Origin: JADJNY01 sp046349615
Lineage (GTDB): Bacteria > Planctomycetota > UBA1135 > GCA-002686595
Direction: 5' to 3'
DNA length: 64,000 nucleotides
Assembly (NCBI GenBank): GCA_046349615.1
Contig: JAXMBZ010000016.1
Coordinates: 1-64,000 of the forward strand
Of the stretch, positions 9,139 through 16,879 are shown one piece after another. The notes beneath the pieces were generated by a model that made no database searches, was not told where the DNA came from, and was given only the letters and a program-made list of their open reading frames with translations. The position numbers were made by a program, and so were the translations under genes. Each line of letters opens with the position of its first letter. Within the stretch, counting starts at the first letter, position 1.

Positions 9139-11527
9139 CGCTCACCTCCATCCACGGTTGATCCGAGAGGACGGCCGAGGAGGCCTCGAACGACTGGAAT
9201 CCCTCGGGCCCGACGGGCTCCGAGCGCACGCCGCCGGACGTGTAGTGCAGCGCTTCCTTGAGGATCGCCGCCGCCGCGGGCCCCGCGACGTCCGCGCCGA
9301 ACTTCTTGCCCTTGCGCGGCTCGTCGACGACGACGAGCACCAGGACCTCGCGGTCGCTGTCCGGGAGATGCCCCCAGGCGCACATCGACGAGGTGTAGCA
9401 GGGCCCCTTGTGGGCCTTCAGACCCTGGAGCTTCTCGCGGCACCCCTTCGAGCCGGTGCAACCCGCGTGCTCGAGGTGGTGCTGGGCCTCCACGTGGAGG
9501 CAAACCTCACCGGGCACCTTCTGGGCCGTGCCCGTCTTCGTGCCCATCACCAGGTCCTTGCAATACACCTTCGCGCCGGTCCCCTCTCGGGCGCCGAGCA
9601 TCATCATTTCGCGCACCTGTTCGCAAGCCTCTCGTCCGAAGACGCGGCGCGGATTCGCGCGCGGGAGGTCCCAACCCTTCCCGTTCTGTTCGATGCGATC
9701 GACGACCGTGAGCGGCAGGTACTCGCCGCCGCGGACGATCGTCGCGAGCGATGCGGCGTGCTGCCACAGGGTGACGAACATCTCGTGGCCGAAGCACACC
9801 GAAGCGTGCGACCAGGCCGGCTTCCACGGAAGCTGCGGGATCATCCCGGCGCGCTCGCCGCCGAGCCCGGACTTCGGGTATTGCGCGTAGCCGAGATCGA
9901 GGAAGCGCTGCCGAAGCGTCTCGGCCGGAACGCGCAGCCCGATCTGGACGAGCACGCCGTTCAGGGAGTACGCGAGGCCCTCGGCGGCCGTGACCCACGG
10001 CTGTTCCTTCTTCTGCCCTTCGGCCTCGTGGATCTCACGCGTGCCGACCTTGAAGTGTCCGCCGAAGGGCCGGAACTGGTCGGTCGGGGTGACGACGTGC
10101 TCGTCGAGCGCGATCGTCATCACGACCGCCTTCATCGTCGAGCCCGGCGTGAAGGTGTGCATCGTCGGGAGGAAGCCCGACATCTCGTAGTTGTCGAGCG
10201 CGTCGACGGCGAGCACCCGGCCCGTCGCGACCTCGAGGACGATCGCCTGGGCGAGGACGGGGTCGTTCTCCGCCAGCGTGCGCTCGAGCTCGAGGCGCAC
10301 GACGCGCTGGAGGTCGAGGTCGATCGACGTGACGACGCGCGGGGTCTCGCTCGCGGGCGTCAGGGACTGGAACCAACGCGTCGCCGGCTGGCGCGGGACC
10401 TGGTTCGCGAGGAACAGGTACTCCTCGCTCCGACGGACGAGCCGGTCGTTCCAGACGGGATCGCGCAGGACGCTCTGCGCGAGCAGCTCGACGCCCGAGC
10501 GCGGGCTCGGCTGGTAGACCTTGGCGCGCGTCACGTCCGAGAGCGCCTCGAGCTGTTCCGCCGTGCACGCGTCGTCGTCGGGCAGGCACAGCTCACGGCG
10601 CGCCTCGCGACGGGCCTGGTCGGGATCGAGCGTGCCCCACCGGCCGAGGATCTCCACGGGCGGGTCCTCGATCGCGCCGGCCTGGACGGGATACATGCGC
10701 TTCTTGTTGCGCACGAGCTCCATCTGGTGCTTCTGGACGCGCTCTTCCTTGAGCAGGTCGAAGACCGCCATCGCGACCTGTGGCGAGACCTCCTTGACGA
10801 CGCTCTTGAACTGCGTCGGGAGGAGCGCGTCCCAGATCTTCTTGCGCTCGCGGTTGAGCTCTTCCTCGGTGTCCGTGCGTTCGGCCGCGCCGTCGCCGTA
10901 CACCGCGGCGATGAGCCCGTCCGCGATCTTGCGGCTCCAGTCGATCGTGCTCTTCGCGCGGTGCGCGTCGCGCGCCGCCTCGGAAAGCGCCGACAGCGGG
11001 TCCCAGACGAGTTCGTACTCGCCCGGCACCGGCGTCGGTTGGACCCACATGCCGTCGACGCGGATCGACGGCGCCTCGGGGTCGGTCGAGCCGTGCTGGA
11101 TCCACGCGGCGACGCGCGTCGCGGCCGCGGTGTCGAGCCGCAGCGGGTCCTTCTGCACGCGGACGTAGCCGCCGCGGCGGTCGGGCAGGAGCTTCGTGAG
11201 CAGCGACTCCGCCGTGTACGGCGGCCCGAGGCGCTCGGCGAGCAACTGGGCGATCCGCGCCGGCGTGTGGGCCTGCCACATCGCGTTCGGCGACATGACG
11301 AGCTCGAGGCGGTCGACGGAGACCGCGAGCGGCGTCCCATCGGAACCGACGAGGTCGAAGGTCACCGGCGGCATCGGGAGCTGCGTCAGGTTGCGCGGCT
11401 GCTCGCCGTCGCTCGCGAGCGTGATCTTGCCGGCCTTCGCGCCGACGACGCCGAGCACGGCCGCGACGAGCACGAACGCGGCGGCGGGGCGGAGGCCGGA
11501 GGCCGAACGGGTCGGGATGCCGCTCAC
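9125..11527 (-). CDS. ftsI: Class B penicillin-binding protein (FtsI type) with a cysteine-rich insertion
   Basis: Septal peptidoglycan transpeptidase expected to work with FtsW. It has 800 residues against about 600 in typical FtsI. One N-terminal transmembrane helix (about 13-30) precedes a long pedestal domain (to about 395) and a transpeptidase domain with all three active-site motifs: STMK (463-466, nucleophile Ser463), SLN (521-523) and KTGT (664-667). Between KTGT and the VLVLVVVDEP strand lies an insertion of about 50 residues with Cys676, 690, 696, 710 and 716 and several His; this place is normally a short loop. The GTG at 11527 was chosen because it overlaps the ftsL stop (GTGA) and is followed at once by the membrane anchor; codons upstream belong to the ftsL region in another frame. 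Confidence 0.92.
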   Translation of the reverse strand: MSGIPTRSASGLRPAAAFVLVAAVLGVVGAKAGKITLASDGEQPRNLTQLPMPPVTFDLVGSDGTPLAVSVDRLELVMSPNAMWQAHTPARIAQLLAERLGPPYTAESLLTKLLPDRRGGYVRVQKDPLRLDTAAATRVAAWIQHGSTDPEAPSIRVDGMWVQPTPVPGEYELVWDPLSALSEAARDAHRAKSTIDWSRKIADGLIAAVYGDGAAERTDTEEELNRERKKIWDALLPTQFKSVVKEVSPQVAMAVFDLLKEERVQKHQMELVRNKKRMYPVQAGAIEDPPVEILGRWGTLDPDQARREARRELCLPDDDACTAEQLEALSDVTRAKVYQPSPRSGVELLAQSVLRDPVWNDRLVRRSEEYLFLANQVPRQPATRWFQSLTPASETPRVVTSIDLDLQRVVRLELERTLAENDPVLAQAIVLEVATGRVLAVDALDNYEMSGFLPTMHTFTPGSTMKAVVMTIALDEHVVTPTDQFRPFGGHFKVGTREIHEAEGQKKEQPWVTAAEGLAYSLNGVLVQIGLRVPAETLRQRFLDLGYAQYPKSGLGGERAGMIPQLPWKPAWSHASVCFGHEMFVTLWQHAASLATIVRGGEYLPLTVVDRIEQNGKGWDLPRANPRRVFGREACEQVREMMMLGAREGTGAKVYCKDLVMGTKTGTAQKVPGEVCLHVEAQHHLEHAGCTGSKGCREKLQGLKAHKGPCYTSSMCAWGHLPDSDREVLVLVVVDEPRKGKKFGADVAGPAAAAILKEALHYTSGGVRSEPVGPEGFQSFEASSAVLSDQPWMEVSGAPR

Positions 11528-11808
11528 GTGTCGGCCCTCCCCGGCGTCTTCGCGTGCGCTTCCTTCGCGGGCGCGGGCTTCGGCTCGGGCTTCTTCGGCT
11601 CGCGCGGCGTGAACGGGAGCGGCGCCCAGTCCTTCTCGAGGATCTTCTCGAGGTGGTCGCCGTTGATCGCCTCGAGCATGCTGCACTCTTCCTTGAGCGC
11701 GTTGAGCTCGATGCCCTTGGCGCGGTTCTCGTTCTGCACGAGGGCCGTGGCGAGGGCGAGCACCAGCGTCAGGCCCGAGAGGCCGCAGCACAAGAGCGCG
11801 CGCGTCAT
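11524..11808 (-). CDS. ftsL: FtsL-like small bitopic division protein
   Basis: A 94-residue protein. A transmembrane segment (about 5-24, LLCCGLSGLTLVLALATALV) is followed by a heptad-like stretch (NENRAKGIELNALKEECSMLEAIN) and a Pro/Lys-rich tail. Size, topology and the place between rsmH and the PBP gene match FtsL, which links the FtsW-FtsI pair to the divisome through a coiled coil. FtsL sequences are poorly conserved, so the name rests mainly on position. The ATG at 11808 overlaps the rsmH stop, and its own stop overlaps the PBP start. Confidence 0.75.
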   Translation of the reverse strand: MTRALLCCGLSGLTLVLALATALVQNENRAKGIELNALKEECSMLEAINGDHLEKILEKDWAPLPFTPREPKKPEPKPAPAKEAHAKTPGRADT

Positions 11809-12797
11809 GGACGACCTCCCTGCGACGCACGGCGCGGCGCGGGCACGGCGTCGAACGGGACGGCCGTGCGTTCGGCCGCGCGCAGCCGCGCCGAGCGCGA
11901 GCGCGGGTTCGACCGCACTTCGTCGCGCTCCGGCCCGACCGGCTTCTTCGTCAGGACGTTCCACAGGCCGCGCGCGGCGCCTTCGAGGAGGCGCGCCTTG
12001 ACCTCGGCGTCTTCCAACGAGTGGAAGGAGATGACGACGAGCCGCCCCCCCGCCGCGAGCCGTTGTTCGGCCGCGGAGAGCCCCTCGAGCAGCTCGTCGC
12101 CCTCCTCGTTCACGGCCCGCCGCAGCGCCTGGAAGACGCGCGTGGCGGGATGGATCTTCGGGTTCGCGCCGCGCCCGATCGCGTTCGCGATCAGGTCCGC
12201 GAGCGGCAGCGTGCGCCGGAACGGCGCCCGGCGGCGCGCTTCGACGATCACGCGCGCGACGACGCGCGCCTTCGTCTCCTCGCCCTCGTAGTAGAAGAGA
12301 TCGGCGAGGTCCGACTCGTCCCACGTGTTCACGATCGACGCGGCGTCGCGCTCGCGCCGCCGGTCCATGCGCATGTCGAGCGGGCCGTCGTGCTGGAACG
12401 AGAAGCCGCGCTCCCCCGCGTCGAGTTGGAGCGACGAGACGCCGACGTCGAACAGGAAACCCGCGATCGGCTCGACGTTCGCCGCCGGAACGCGCTCGAC
12501 GAGCTCCGACATCCGCGCGCGCTCGAGGCGCACACGCGAGCCGAAGGGCTCGAGCCGCGCGCGGGCGATCGCGAGCGCGTCCTCGTCCTGGTCGAAGCCG
12601 AGCACGCGCACGGCCGGGAGCGACTGGAGCAGGAGCTCCGAGTGTCCGCCGAGCCCGAGCGTGCCGTCGACGATCCAGCCGCTCTGGAGCTCGGTCGGAA
12701 GCGCGCCGAAGAGCTCGACGACCTCGCGCGCCAGGACCGGGACGTGACGCGGCGCTTCGCCGCTCCCGCCCTTGCTGGATCGCGTTCCCGTCTGCAT
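11805..12797 (-). CDS. rsmH: 16S rRNA (cytosine(1402)-N4)-methyltransferase RsmH (MraW)
   Basis: SAM-dependent enzyme that methylates N4 of C1402 in the decoding centre of 16S rRNA; usually the second gene of dcw clusters. It shows HVPVLAREVVE, the SAM loop DGTLGLGGHSELLL, GFDQDEDAL, DVGVSSLQLD, the RGFSFQHDGPLDMRMD block, ATRVFQALRRAVN and VISFHSLED. The ATG at 12797 is preferred because GGAGG lies 5 nt upstream (330 residues). An ATG at 12818 in the same frame is possible but has a poorly spaced ribosome-binding site. The C-terminal tail is Arg/Pro-rich. Confidence 0.95.
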   Translation of the reverse strand: MQTGTRSSKGGSGEAPRHVPVLAREVVELFGALPTELQSGWIVDGTLGLGGHSELLLQSLPAVRVLGFDQDEDALAIARARLEPFGSRVRLERARMSELVERVPAANVEPIAGFLFDVGVSSLQLDAGERGFSFQHDGPLDMRMDRRRERDAASIVNTWDESDLADLFYYEGEETKARVVARVIVEARRRAPFRRTLPLADLIANAIGRGANPKIHPATRVFQALRRAVNEEGDELLEGLSAAEQRLAAGGRLVVISFHSLEDAEVKARLLEGAARGLWNVLTKKPVGPERDEVRSNPRSRSARLRAAERTAVPFDAVPAPRRASQGGRP

Positions 12798-12846
12798 GCT
12801 CCCCTCCGACCAGACCATCTCCTCCCGCTCCCCTCGTGTACCCCGG

Positions 12847-13323
12847 CTACGCGCCGGGCCCTGGGGGCGGGTTCGCCGCGGGCGCTGTGCTCGCGGCACG
12901 GTTCCAGGTCTCGAGCACGGAACCGTGCTCGCGCTGGTATGCGTTCCATCCCGCCGCCGGCCAGAGCTCGGCGCGGTCCTCGACCCCGACGATGACGACG
13001 TCCTTCTCGATGCCGACGCGCGCCCGGAGCTCCTCCGGGATCACGATGCGCCCGGAGCTGTCGAGCTCGACGGGAGTGGAGAGGCCGAAGAACAGGCGCT
13101 TCGCGGCGCGCGCCTCGACGTCGGCGAACACGCGGGTCGAGAGCTCGCCGGCCGCGGCGTGGAAGCCCTCGACGGGGAAGAGATACAGGCAGCCGTCCTG
13201 GCCGAGCGTCAGGTACCCCTGCGTGCCGCCGGTGGCGGTCCGGGTCAGGCAGTCCTGGATGCGCTTGGGCACGAAGACGCGGTTCTTCGCGTCGAGCGTG
13301 TGCTGGGACAGGCCGCAGAACAT
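12847..13323 (-). CDS. mraZ: Transcriptional regulator MraZ
   Basis: A 158-residue DNA-binding protein with two SpoVT/AbrB-like swapped-hairpin motifs: HTLDAKNRVFVPKRIQD (about 8-24) and a second around TPVELDSSGRIVIPEE (about 82-97). It is the first gene of the dcw operon. Known MraZ proteins bind repeats in their own promoter and repress or modulate the cluster; repeats that could serve are seen at 13384-13408. The ATG at 13323 gives the standard N-terminus (MFCGLSQHTLD). A longer reading to 13431 would add an Arg-rich stretch not typical of the family. The C-terminal 20 residues are Pro/Ala-rich. Confidence 0.92.
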   Translation of the reverse strand: MFCGLSQHTLDAKNRVFVPKRIQDCLTRTATGGTQGYLTLGQDGCLYLFPVEGFHAAAGELSTRVFADVEARAAKRLFFGLSTPVELDSSGRIVIPEELRARVGIEKDVVIVGVEDRAELWPAAGWNAYQREHGSVLETWNRAASTAPAANPPPGPGA

Positions 13324-13383
13324 CAGCGCCGCCCCCCCGCGCGACGGACCGTCGCGCCGAGCCGCGCCGAGGCCTGCGCCCCG

Positions 13384-13445
13384 TGCCACTGAATGCCACC
13401 CACCTGCATGCGGCCTAGCATCCAGTGCCACTTTGCGCCCCGCAA
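13384..13445 (-). promoter_or_regulatory. Candidate mraZ promoter with MraZ-box-like direct repeats
   Basis: On the minus strand TTGCGG (13445-13440), a 17-bp spacer and GATGCT (13422-13417) form a plausible promoter, with transcription starting near 13410. Downstream, TGCAG, TGGCA and TGGCA begin exactly 10 bp apart (ending at 13404, 13394 and 13384). A further TGGCA (13430-13426) lies in the promoter spacer. Ten-bp-spaced TGG-type repeats are the known form of MraZ boxes. The exact consensus TGGGN is met only once here, so the assignment is tentative. Confidence 0.45.
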
Positions 13446-13872
13446 GGGGTCCGCGCGCGCTCGCGTTCCCTAGAAGCGTCCCCCGCGTCGGCCCGACCGT
13501 TTCCCCCGCCGTGCGCAGACGAGGGTACGCACCGCAGGGCTGGGACCCCGACTCCAGAGCTGCCCCAAGGGATTGTGGCTAGCCGCCGCGGTCCTCCCGG
13601 GCCGAGCTGCGCCGCGAACGCCGCAAAAAAAATGGATCTCGATTCCGAGAAAGCGGCGCGAATCCGCGCGTTTCGTCCTCGCGGCGACCCCGGCCTCCGG
13701 CCGGTAGGCCCACCTGAGCCTCGATCCGGGTCGTGGAGCGGGCTGTGGAGAACCCCGCAAAGTCCTGAGAATCAAGGCCTTGTGGAGTTATCCACAAGCG
13801 CGACCGGCGACGAGCGCGGGCCGCAGCCTCGGGTGCGCCCGGGGCCGTCCCGGAGCGCTCGATGCCCGTCGG
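13446..13872. other. Intergenic region upstream of the dcw cluster
   Basis: A stretch of about 430 bp with no convincing gene. Open frames here are antisense or random: they lack start-proximal signals and have no recognisable family. It contains an A8 tract at 13625-13632, unusual at this GC content, and a cluster of TGTGGA/TCCACA elements near 13744-13798 (see the DnaA box entry). The gene upstream (13873-14463) reads toward it, so part of it may be a 3' untranslated region. Confidence 0.6.
13779..13798. promoter_or_regulatory. DnaA box in an inverted repeat
   Basis: The perfect E. coli-type DnaA box TTATCCACA occupies 13788-13796. It forms the right part of an exact inverted repeat, CTTGTGGA (13779-13786), GTTA, TCCACAAG (13791-13798). 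A near match, TGTGGAGAA, lies at 13744-13752. A six-A/T nonamer is rare by chance at this GC content. Its position about 350 bp upstream of the putative mraZ promoter suggests DnaA-linked control of the cell wall cluster, but no experiment supports this. Confidence 0.5.
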
Positions 13873-14463
13873 TCAAGCGACGTTCGTCGCGAGCGGGGCG
13901 GCCGCGTCTCCGGGCGCCGCCGCTTCCGGGAGCGGCTCCATGGCGGCCTCGGCCCGCGGCTCGAGCCAGGCGGAGGGCTCGGCGCCGTCGAAGAGCCCGA
14001 CGAGCTTCTGGCGCAGCTCGTTCATGCGCTCGGCGCTGAAGTCGAAGACGAACACCTGGAACGACTCCTTGCGCCGGGGACGACGGCAGACCATCGCCTC
14101 GCCGTCGGGGCCGCGCGTGACGCGGTCGAGCTTGAGCCGCCGCTTGCGCATGAGAAGGAGCGCCACGAGGTAGCGCAGCTCGCGCACCGCCCGCTCGCCG
14201 CGCCCTTCCAGTTGAAGGAAGAGCTGTTCGAGCGTCACGAGGTCGAGCACGAGGCCCGCCTTGCCCTTGGCGCGCCGCGTGAACCAATAGAACAGGTCGC
14301 CCTCGTGCGCGCGCCGCTCCCAACAGGTGACGCAGAGGTCCTCGCGCCGCACCTCGTCGCCGAGGACGGCGAGGACCGAGGCGTGGCGGGCGTGCTCGGG
14401 GAACTCGGCCGCGCAACCGCCGCAGCGTCCGTCGCGGCGGCGGAACTTCCACTCGATGCTCAT
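13873..14463 (-). CDS. Conserved-looking CxxC protein of unknown function
   Basis: A 196-residue cytoplasmic protein. The N-terminus has two cysteine pairs, CGGC (about 14-17) and CVTC (about 44-47), with His residues between them, resembling a zinc ribbon. The middle is basic and leucine-rich (VALLLMRKRRLKLDRV), followed by an FQVFVFDFSAERMNELR segment and a low-complexity Ala/Pro/Glu tail. No family is recognised with confidence; the pattern of a Cys pair followed by long helices suggests a nucleic-acid or protein-interaction role. It has its own promoter-like signal at 14474-14504, giving a leader of only a few nucleotides. Confidence 0.75.
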   Translation of the reverse strand: MSIEWKFRRRDGRCGGCAAEFPEHARHASVLAVLGDEVRREDLCVTCWERRAHEGDLFYWFTRRAKGKAGLVLDLVTLEQLFLQLEGRGERAVRELRYLVALLLMRKRRLKLDRVTRGPDGEAMVCRRPRRKESFQVFVFDFSAERMNELRQKLVGLFDGAEPSAWLEPRAEAAMEPLPEAAAPGDAAAPLATNVA

Positions 14464-14473
14464 GCGGGGCGCG

Positions 14474-14504
14474 AGTGTAGCGGCTCGAAGGCCCGAACGG
14501 TCAA
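14474..14504 (-). promoter_or_regulatory. Promoter of the CxxC protein gene
   Basis: TTGACC (14504-14499), a 19-bp spacer and TACACT (14479-14474) on the minus strand, overlapping the stop codon of the upstream HEAT-repeat gene. The predicted start is only about 3-5 nt before the ATG at 14463, so the transcript would be almost leaderless. Confidence 0.5.
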
Positions 14505-15439
14505 CGGACCTCGAGCGGTTTCACGGGCGGCGGCGGATGCGCGTCGTACCAGGCGAGCCACTGCTCGGGCGTGAGGGAGCGCGGCATCCCGGTGAGTGCG
14601 CGCAGGGTCGCCTGGAGTGTCTCGAGCCCCTTCAGGTCGCCGCGCTGCGAAGCGGGCTCGAGCGCGCGCGCCAGCGTCGGGACGGCGCGCCGCTCGCCGA
14701 GCGCCACGAGGCCTGCGCACGCGCTCTGGAGCACCGCCGCGTCCGGGTCGCCGAGCGCCCGGCCGAGCACGCCGAGCGCGAACCCCTTGTGCTCGTGACG
14801 CGCGCCGCGTGCCCCGAGCGCCCGCGCGGCCTCGGCGCGGACGATCCACTCGTGGTCGCCCCTCACGCGCGCGGCGAGCGCTTCCTGGACGCGGACCTCC
14901 GCTCCGCCCGCGTGGGGCAGCCGGCCGAGCAGCTCCGCCGCGCGCCGCCGCGTCTCCGGCTCGCGCGCGTCGAGCAGCGCCGCCGTCGGGTCGACCGCGC
15001 GCGCCCCGATGCGCGCGAGAACGTCGGCGGCCAGGAACGCGACGATCCCGTCGCGCACGGCGAGCAGCTCGACGAGCACGGGCGTCGACTCGTCGCCGAG
15101 CTCGACGAGCTCGCTCGCGGCGCGCTCGAACGGACCCGAGCTCTCGCCGACGCGCGCGAGGCGCGAACGGTCGTAGCTCTGCACCATCACGCGCACGAGG
15201 TTGTCGACGAGGAAGCGCACGAGCTCGGGATCGCGGCGAACCTCCTCCCGCGCGAGCTCCCAGCGACCACCGCCCCGCTGCCACGCCTCCCAGGCCTGGC
15301 GCTCGCGCGGCGGCAGCTCCTCGGTGCGGAGCACGCCGCTGCGCGGGCCGTCGTCCTCCGTGCGCGGCGCCCCGCACGCGCCTGCGTGGAACGCGACGAG
15401 CAGGAGGACGCCGAGTATGGGCTGCGGAGACGGACGCAT
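14501..15439 (-). CDS. HEAT-repeat lipoprotein
   Basis: A 312-residue probable lipoprotein. The signal peptide (MRPSPQPILGVLLLVAFHAGA) ends at a lipobox-like AGAC with Cys22. The body is a run of helical HEAT / PBS-lyase-type repeats: VLVELLAVRDGIVAFLAADV, AALLDAREPETRRRAAELLG, WIVRAEAARALGARG, AVLQSACAGLVALGERRA and others between about 100 and 260. The C-terminus has EQWLAWYDAHP, often seen at the end of planctomycete HEAT proteins. Such proteins are scaffolds; no enzymatic role is visible. It follows the glycosyltransferase genes by 32 nt and may share their transcript. Confidence 0.8.
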   Translation of the reverse strand: MRPSPQPILGVLLLVAFHAGACGAPRTEDDGPRSGVLRTEELPPRERQAWEAWQRGGGRWELAREEVRRDPELVRFLVDNLVRVMVQSYDRSRLARVGESSGPFERAASELVELGDESTPVLVELLAVRDGIVAFLAADVLARIGARAVDPTAALLDAREPETRRRAAELLGRLPHAGGAEVRVQEALAARVRGDHEWIVRAEAARALGARGARHEHKGFALGVLGRALGDPDAAVLQSACAGLVALGERRAVPTLARALEPASQRGDLKGLETLQATLRALTGMPRSLTPEQWLAWYDAHPPPPVKPLEVR

Positions 15440-15471
15440 GCGTGCGCGTCGAGCATGCGGGTGGGAATCGA

Positions 15472-16773
15472 TCACGGCAAGCCGCGCTGCGCGTGCATGC
15501 GCGCGGCCCCCGCGGGTTGCGTTCGCGCGTAGCGCGCGTAGAGCGCTTCGAGCCGCGCCGCGATCGCTTCGACGGACGCGAGCGGCGGCCGATCGCGCGC
15601 GAGACGGTCGTGGAGCGCCGGATCGACGAGCAGGCTGCGCAGCGCACGCGCGAGCGCCGCCGCGTCCCCGCGCGGGAAGAGCAGCCCGTGGATCCCCTCC
15701 TGGACGAGTTCGGAGTGGCCCGCGTGGTCCGACGCGACGACGGTGAGGCCGCAGCGGAACGCGTCCTGGATCGCCGCGAGGCGCGGCTCGAACCCGAGGC
15801 TCGGGACGACGAGGACGTCGAAGTGCGCGAAGGCCCCGTCCGTGGCGCGCGGATCGAAGCGCCCGTGGAACCTGACGGGGAGGCCGGCGAAGTCCGCGGC
15901 GAGCGCGGGCGGCGGCGCGCTCGCGCCGAAGACGTGGAGGTCGATCGGCGCGCGCGCGAGCGAGCGGAGCGCGTTCGCGAGGAGCGCTGCCCCGGAGGCG
16001 GGGCCGAGGTCGCCGAGAAGGCCGAGCGCGAGGCGGCCGCCCTTGCGGACGCGCGGCTTGTGCAGCGGGCCGTGCGTGCCCGCGCTCAGGATCTCGACGA
16101 GCACGCCCTCGAGGAACCCCGCCTGCGCGAACGTCCGCGCGAGCCAGCGCGAGGGCACGACGACCGCGTTCGCCTGCGCGAGCGCGCGGCGGAAGTGCTC
16201 GCGCCGCTCCGCCTGCGCCGCGCGGAGCTTGGAGGTGCGCTCCTCCGCGTCGACGTTCGGCGCCGCGCCCGCTGGAGCGAGGCACTCCGCGCACTCGGCG
16301 CCGAGCTTCGCGCAGGCCTCTCCCGCCGGAGTCACGAGCGTCCCGCGCTCGCACAGCGCGTGCACGTCGTGGAGCGTGACGATCACACCCGCGCCGTGCT
16401 CGCGCGCGACTGCGATGCAGCGCGGCCCCCAACCGGCGAGGTGGTGGAAGTGCACGACGTCGGGCGCCTCGCGCTCGACGAGCTCCGCGAAGTCGTGGTC
16501 CGCGCGCGGATCGATCCAGCTCGCGCGCGCGTCCGCCGCGTCGACGTGGATCGTGCGCTCGACGACGCGCACGCCGTCGCGCTCGACCTCGGCGATCGCT
16601 CCGACCGGCTTGCTCGAGTCCGCGCGCGCGACGAGCACGGGGCTCACGTGCTTCTTCCGCGCGAGCGCGCGCGAGAGGTGGAGCGCGTGGAGCTCGAGGA
16701 GACCCGGCGCGGCCCACGCCGACTCGACGGGGCATCCGGACGGGAACGCGTTGGCGACCTGGAGGATCTTCAC
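15472..16773 (-). CDS. Glycosyltransferase, GT4 (GT-B fold)
   Basis: A 433-residue cytoplasmic glycosyltransferase. The N-terminal Rossmann domain starts MKILQVANAFPSG and includes DVVHFHHLAGWG and TLHDVHALCERG; the C-terminal domain has LALGLLGDLGPASGA, DVLVVPSLGFEP and TVVASDHAGHSELVQEG. The usual GT4 EX7E pair is read as E...D (FEPRLAAIQDAF), so the second acidic residue is Asp. The GTG at 16773 is preceded by GAGAGG at a good distance. Four cysteines around 155-180 (CERG, CAKLGAECAEC) form a pattern shared by two neighbouring glycosyltransferases. Donor and acceptor are unknown; synthesis of a surface or secreted glycan is likely. Confidence 0.85.
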   Translation of the reverse strand: MKILQVANAFPSGCPVESAWAAPGLLELHALHLSRALARKKHVSPVLVARADSSKPVGAIAEVERDGVRVVERTIHVDAADARASWIDPRADHDFAELVEREAPDVVHFHHLAGWGPRCIAVAREHGAGVIVTLHDVHALCERGTLVTPAGEACAKLGAECAECLAPAGAAPNVDAEERTSKLRAAQAERREHFRRALAQANAVVVPSRWLARTFAQAGFLEGVLVEILSAGTHGPLHKPRVRKGGRLALGLLGDLGPASGAALLANALRSLARAPIDLHVFGASAPPPALAADFAGLPVRFHGRFDPRATDGAFAHFDVLVVPSLGFEPRLAAIQDAFRCGLTVVASDHAGHSELVQEGIHGLLFPRGDAAALARALRSLLVDPALHDRLARDRPPLASVEAIAARLEALYARYARTQPAGAARMHAQRGLP

Positions 16774-16879
16774 GGGCGGACCTCTCTCCGCGCGCGCGGG
16801 CGACGATGCGGTCCGCGCGGGGCCTCCCAGGGTAGGCGTGCGCGCCGAAAGGTGCGAATCCGCTGCGTTTCCGCGCGCG

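Noticed and set aside
8675..12001. Plus-strand open frame over murE and the PBP gene
   Set aside because: No recognisable domain; antisense to genes with full catalytic motifs.
13470..13775. 101-codon minus-strand frame between mraZ and the CxxC gene
   Set aside because: No ribosome-binding site, no family resemblance, Arg/Gly/Pro-rich; considered non-coding control region.
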